Source: Bacteroidota bacterium (GTDB taxonomy: Bacteria; Bacteroidota; Bacteroidia; UKL13-3). Taken from it: 64,000 nt of DNA. The notes below the pieces were generated by a model. It did not search any database and was not told the origin of the DNA. It saw nothing but the letters and a program-made list of their open reading frames with translations. The stretch spans positions 89,395-153,394 of the forward strand of contig JAIYCU010000019.1 of the NCBI GenBank assembly GCA_027487835.1. Direction: 5' to 3'. This document shows positions 61,129-64,000 of this stretch, one piece after another. A program made the translations under genes and the position numbers. Position 1 is the first letter of the stretch. The number at the start of each line of letters is the position of its first letter.

Positions 61129-62580
61129 TTAGGCCTCTTGTATGTTTGCAATTACGGCTTGTAAATATTTCCAGAATTTTTGAACCGAACTAATCTGCAC
61201 ACATTCGTCTGGAGAGTGCGCACCTCTAATGTTTGGTCCGAATGAAATCATTTGCATTTGAGGATAATTAATGCCTAAAATACCACATTCTAAACCTGCA
61301 TGAACAGCATTTACATGGGGCTTTTCATCAAACATTTCTTCGTATTGATATTGCATCAATTTAACAATGGCCGAGTTAGGAAGTGGCGCCCAGCCGGGGT
61401 ATGCGCCCTTGGTTTGGGTTTCGCCATTTAAAAATTCAAGGGCACTTACAATCATTTCTGCAAGGTCAAGCTTCTCCGAATCTACAGAGCTTCTGCAGAG
61501 ACAATGTATTTCGTAGGTTTCGGTTTGAACCAAAACTCGGGCCAGGTTATTAGAAGATTGTACAAGACCGTCGATGCCAGGTGTCATTCTATAAATGCCA
61601 TTTGGAATGGTATACAACGCACCTATTAATGTTTTTGTAAAGGCATCAGGTAAGCAATGGCTAGCTGCTTCTGTTGGCGCTGCGTTAAGCATTAGCTGAG
61701 GGTCGGTAAGTAGATATTCCACCGAATAAATGCGCACTAAGTTATGCACCAAATTGTTTAAGATATTTAGGTGTTCAGCCGGAATACAAACAATTGCAAT
61801 TGCTTCTCTTGGAATGGCATTGCGCAAACTGCCACCATCAAATTTCACAAGTTTAAAAGGAATCGATTTTTGGATTTCTCTTAAGGCGCGGGTCATTAAT
61901 TTATTGGCATTGGCTCTGCCCAAATGAATGTCCATTCCAGAATGGCCGCCTGTGAGGCCATTTACAGTGAGGACAAAGGATTGCCAATTGCTTGGAACAG
62001 GTTCTGATCTGTAGGTTCCTAAGCCAGAAACATCAATGCCACCTGCGCAGCCAATACATAGTTCTTTATCGTCTTCGGTATCTAGGTTTAGGAGGATATT
62101 TCCATTGAGCATGCCTGCTTCTAAGCCCATAGCACCTGTCATGCCGGTTTCTTCATCAATGGTAAAAAGGGCCTCAAGGGCAGGATGGGGAATATCTTTA
62201 GAACTCAATAAAGCCATTATAGAGGCAACTCCAATGCCATTGTCGGCACCCAAAGTAGTGTCACGCGCGCGCACCCAATCGCCATCAATAAACATGTCTA
62301 TGCCTTGCGTGGCAAAATCAAATTGGGTATCTGCATTTTTTTGGTGTACCATGTCGAGGTGACTTTGCAAAACAAGTGTTGGCCTGTTTTCCATTCCTGG
62401 AGTTGCAGGCTTTTTGATAATCACATTTCCAACAGCATCCTTAGTGGTCTGAAGTTGCAATGAGGCACCAAAATCCAACATAAACTGAATGATTTGTGCT
62501 TCCTTTTTAGAAGCTCTTGGTATGGCATTTAGGGCAGCAAAATGCTGCCATAAAGCAATTGGTTCAATATTGTTTAACAT
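61129..62580 (-). CDS. pepD: Cytosol non-specific dipeptidase (M20 family)
   Basis: About 483 aa from the ATG at 62580 (MLNNIEPIALWQHFAALNAIPRASKKE), the normal start of the aminoacyl-histidine dipeptidase family; an in-frame upstream ATG would add 18 residues without family counterpart. Two-zinc motifs: LVLQSHLDMVHQKN (His and Asp), LGADNGIGVA, LFTIDEETGMTGA (catalytic Glu), and the C-terminal HAGLECGIL. It cleaves a wide range of dipeptides, including Xaa-His, in the cytosol. Directly upstream of priA. Confidence 0.95.
   Translation of the reverse strand: MLNNIEPIALWQHFAALNAIPRASKKEAQIIQFMLDFGASLQLQTTKDAVGNVIIKKPATPGMENRPTLVLQSHLDMVHQKNADTQFDFATQGIDMFIDGDWVRARDTTLGADNGIGVASIMALLSSKDIPHPALEALFTIDEETGMTGAMGLEAGMLNGNILLNLDTEDDKELCIGCAGGIDVSGLGTYRSEPVPSNWQSFVLTVNGLTGGHSGMDIHLGRANANKLMTRALREIQKSIPFKLVKFDGGSLRNAIPREAIAIVCIPAEHLNILNNLVHNLVRIYSVEYLLTDPQLMLNAAPTEAASHCLPDAFTKTLIGALYTIPNGIYRMTPGIDGLVQSSNNLARVLVQTETYEIHCLCRSSVDSEKLDLAEMIVSALEFLNGETQTKGAYPGWAPLPNSAIVKLMQYQYEEMFDEKPHVNAVHAGLECGILGINYPQMQMISFGPNIRGAHSPDECVQISSVQKFWKYLQAVIANIQEA
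61522..61531 (+). repeat. GGTTYRAACC dispersed motif, copy 18
   Basis: TTTCGGTTTGAACCAAAAC, perfect consensus, in pepD; encodes VQTET on the minus strand. Confidence 0.85.
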
Positions 62581-62766
62581 GTTGTTTGAAAATAGTGCAC
62601 TAAAATAGGGGAAAACTTGGAATTTTAGAGACATTTAAACTGTCAATGTTGTTTCTAAAATTACCTAATAATTTGCAGGAAAGCATAATTAAATCCCTTG
62701 AATGGGATGTAAATTAAATAACCATAAACCTTAACCGGCACTTTTGGGTAGGTGCAGTGTAGCCAG

Positions 62767-63438
62767 TTATTCTTTTGTCAATGTACATTTTAGTCCTATC
62801 GTTAAATTCATTCCGTTATGTCGTATTTTATTATTTGCAAAGTAGTTGGAATTAGTAATTGTCGTAAGGCTATATTGATATGAAAACGAAGTAAACAACC
62901 AATATCCTCCATTTAATTTATAGCCACCACCAATTTCAACAAGTCCAGCAAAATCGAATTTTGAAACTCGATTTGTAACGTCAAAAGTTTCATTTTTCGT
63001 AAACTTTCCGTCTGTGTCGAAAGCTGGTGCTATTGTCTTGGCGTCAACAAGCAACGATGGAATTACTCCGATATTTGTAAATCCAAACAGCTTTGTCCCA
63101 ATGTTGAATCCTGTTTTTATTGGGAGAGAAATATAGTCATAGTTGAATTTCGTTTTATATTTTTCGCCTGTTGGGTTTCCTAAATTGTCTGTAAATACAA
63201 GGTCGTCTGTAAAACCACGCTGATTGTAAATCAAGTCTACCCCAATTGAAAAATGCTTTTTAAATAGAAATTCGTATGTCAGTCCAGCTGTCAGTCCAGT
63301 CCTTGATTCACTTTGACTTAAAAAAATACTTGAAGTAATATTTGTCGAGTTAGCACCACCCTTCACTCCAATTAGGTGATTTTGTCCAGCAACTTTTAAT
63401 GTTGAGATTGTCAAAATGATTAATAATATATTTTTCAT
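62767..63438 (-). CDS. Outer-membrane beta-barrel protein (PorT/OmpX-like family)
   Basis: 223 aa. Signal peptide ends VAGQ (residue 19). The rest alternates amphipathic strands with aromatic ends, as in small outer-membrane barrels: HLIGVKGGANSTNI, LTAGLTYEFLFKKHFSIGVDLIYNQRGF, YISLPIKTGFNIG, IGGGYKLNGGYWLFTSFSYQYSL and a final MNLTIGLKCTL with an aromatic-poor end. Family proteins of this kind are frequent in Bacteroidota with no assigned cargo. The dispersed motif and the operon packing seen elsewhere are absent here, and A/T-rich gaps flank it, so this could be accessory DNA. Confidence 0.85.
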   Translation of the reverse strand: MKNILLIILTISTLKVAGQNHLIGVKGGANSTNITSSIFLSQSESRTGLTAGLTYEFLFKKHFSIGVDLIYNQRGFTDDLVFTDNLGNPTGEKYKTKFNYDYISLPIKTGFNIGTKLFGFTNIGVIPSLLVDAKTIAPAFDTDGKFTKNETFDVTNRVSKFDFAGLVEIGGGYKLNGGYWLFTSFSYQYSLTTITNSNYFANNKIRHNGMNLTIGLKCTLTKE

Positions 63439-63643
63439 AATGTCTGTCGTTATTTGGTGTCATTTTATAATTGGCTATAACCCATCAAAAAGCGATGTTT
63501 TGTGGTTCTAGTTGACATGAGTTTTTAATACAAATTACGACGTTTACTAATTTTAGTACATTTGTGTTTACTAAGATTCCCCATTTTTTGATGGTTAATG
63601 CCACAACCGCTCCTGCATCGACAAATATAAATCTTTATTACGC

Positions 63644-64000
63644 TTAGAGCTCTTCATCTTCCTCAAATTCGTTTTCAATTTCTTCAATACTTGGTAAACT
63701 ACTTTTTAGATTATCTGGTAGAGACTTTTTGATTTCGTTTTCCCAATTGGATATCCCAATCGGATTGTTTATCCCAGCCAAAGCATATTCTGCCACCACT
63801 CTATCTTTTTCTTTCACCAGCAATAAGCCAATCGTTTTGTTATCATCTTTGCCACAAAGTGCATCATTAACCACGTTCATGTACATATTTAATTGGCTGA
63901 TATGCCCTGGTTCTAGCTTGCCTGTTTTTAATTCTATTACTACATAGCATTTTAGCTTTATGTGATAAAAGAGCAAGTCGAGATAAAAATCACTATCGCC
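63644..64000 (-). CDS. DUF1016/YhcG-type PD-(D/E)xK nuclease, C-terminal fragment (start outside window)
   Basis: The frame is open to the window edge; the visible ~118 residues begin GDSDFYLDLLFYHIKLKC and continue YVVIELKTG, NMYMNVVND, GLLLVKEKDRVVAEYAL and an acidic tail. Asp in FYLDLL and the E-x-K in IELKTG are the PD-(D/E)xK catalytic residues of the YhcG (DUF1016) family. Family members are related to restriction and recombination-promoting nucleases and often accompany type I restriction or toxin-like genes. The N-terminal half lies beyond the window, so integrity cannot be judged. A TTG at 63976 is internal, not the start. Confidence 0.85.
   Translation of the reverse strand, partial: GDSDFYLDLLFYHIKLKCYVVIELKTGKLEPGHISQLNMYMNVVNDALCGKDDNKTIGLLLVKEKDRVVAEYALAGINNPIGISNWENEIKKSLPDNLKSSLPSIEEIENEFEEDEEL

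Overview
The window is about 64 kb of low-GC DNA from the chromosome of a free-living member of the Bacteroidota. I would guess a Chitinophagales/Sphingobacteriales-like lineage, but the sequence does not settle the order. Supporting signs are secreted proteins with type IX secretion (T9SS) C-terminal sorting domains, the gliding-motility protein GldC, Bacteroidota-type promoters (TTG, about 19 bases, TAnnTTTG), few Shine-Dalgarno sequences, and several largely Bacteroidota-associated families (LruC-domain protein, MuiA/DUF4139, GLPGLI-like protein, TIGR01777 epimerase). Coding density is high, and many neighbours overlap or lie within 10 bases. I saw no rRNA, tRNA, insertion sequence, prophage or CRISPR array.

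Layout: (1) 0-13 kb: the 3' part of clpB, a giant alpha-2-macroglobulin-like protein fused to a TonB-receptor plug-like region, then an operon read leftwards (M23 peptidase, MerR regulator, gldC, DUF985 cupin) divergent from alaS. (2) 13-20 kb: two paralogous YD-repeat-like lipoproteins around a lipoprotein/LruC pair, a duplicated 49-bp terminator, and a PadR-PspC stress module with a clear operator. (3) 20-30 kb: a three-gene phosphorelay (PAS kinase, receiver-ATPase protein, receiver-AraC regulator), a PNGase F-like T9SS cargo protein and MuiA. (4) 30-37 kb: ECF sigma factor with anti-sigma factor, a biotin carrier protein, an M1 peptidase, a DUF1223 protein and a T9SS-secreted M28 peptidase. 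(5) 37-41.4 kb: three glycosyltransferases facing an HprK-like kinase/PqqD pair. (6) 41.5-45 kb: TIGR01777 epimerase, a CarH-like MerR-B12 regulator, a GLPGLI-like protein, an enoyl-CoA hydratase and a 14-unit 21-bp tandem repeat. (7) 45-53 kb: comEC, a GbsR/MarR regulator with three tiny membrane proteins and two matching palindromic operators, an RNA helicase, a PAS membrane protein and a lone receiver. (8) 53-64 kb: fabI, a second M1 peptidase, an aldo/keto reductase, an rRNA methyltransferase, an NTR-like protein, priA, pepD, a beta-barrel protein and a truncated DUF1016 nuclease.

The most striking signal belongs to no gene. A near-palindromic word, consensus TTTCGGTTTGAACCAAA with core GGTTYRAACC, occurs 18 times exactly, and about ten more times in degenerate form. 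The exact copies all lie inside coding regions, in both orientations and several reading frames, with three in comEC alone. It behaves like a highly iterated palindrome or a DNA uptake/recognition sequence, and I know of no description of it. Second-tier leads are the GbsR regulon, the CarH-like photoreceptor candidate, the 21-bp repeat array, the receiver-ATPase protein lacking a phospho-acceptor histidine, and the glycosyltransferase/HprK-like/PqqD locus.
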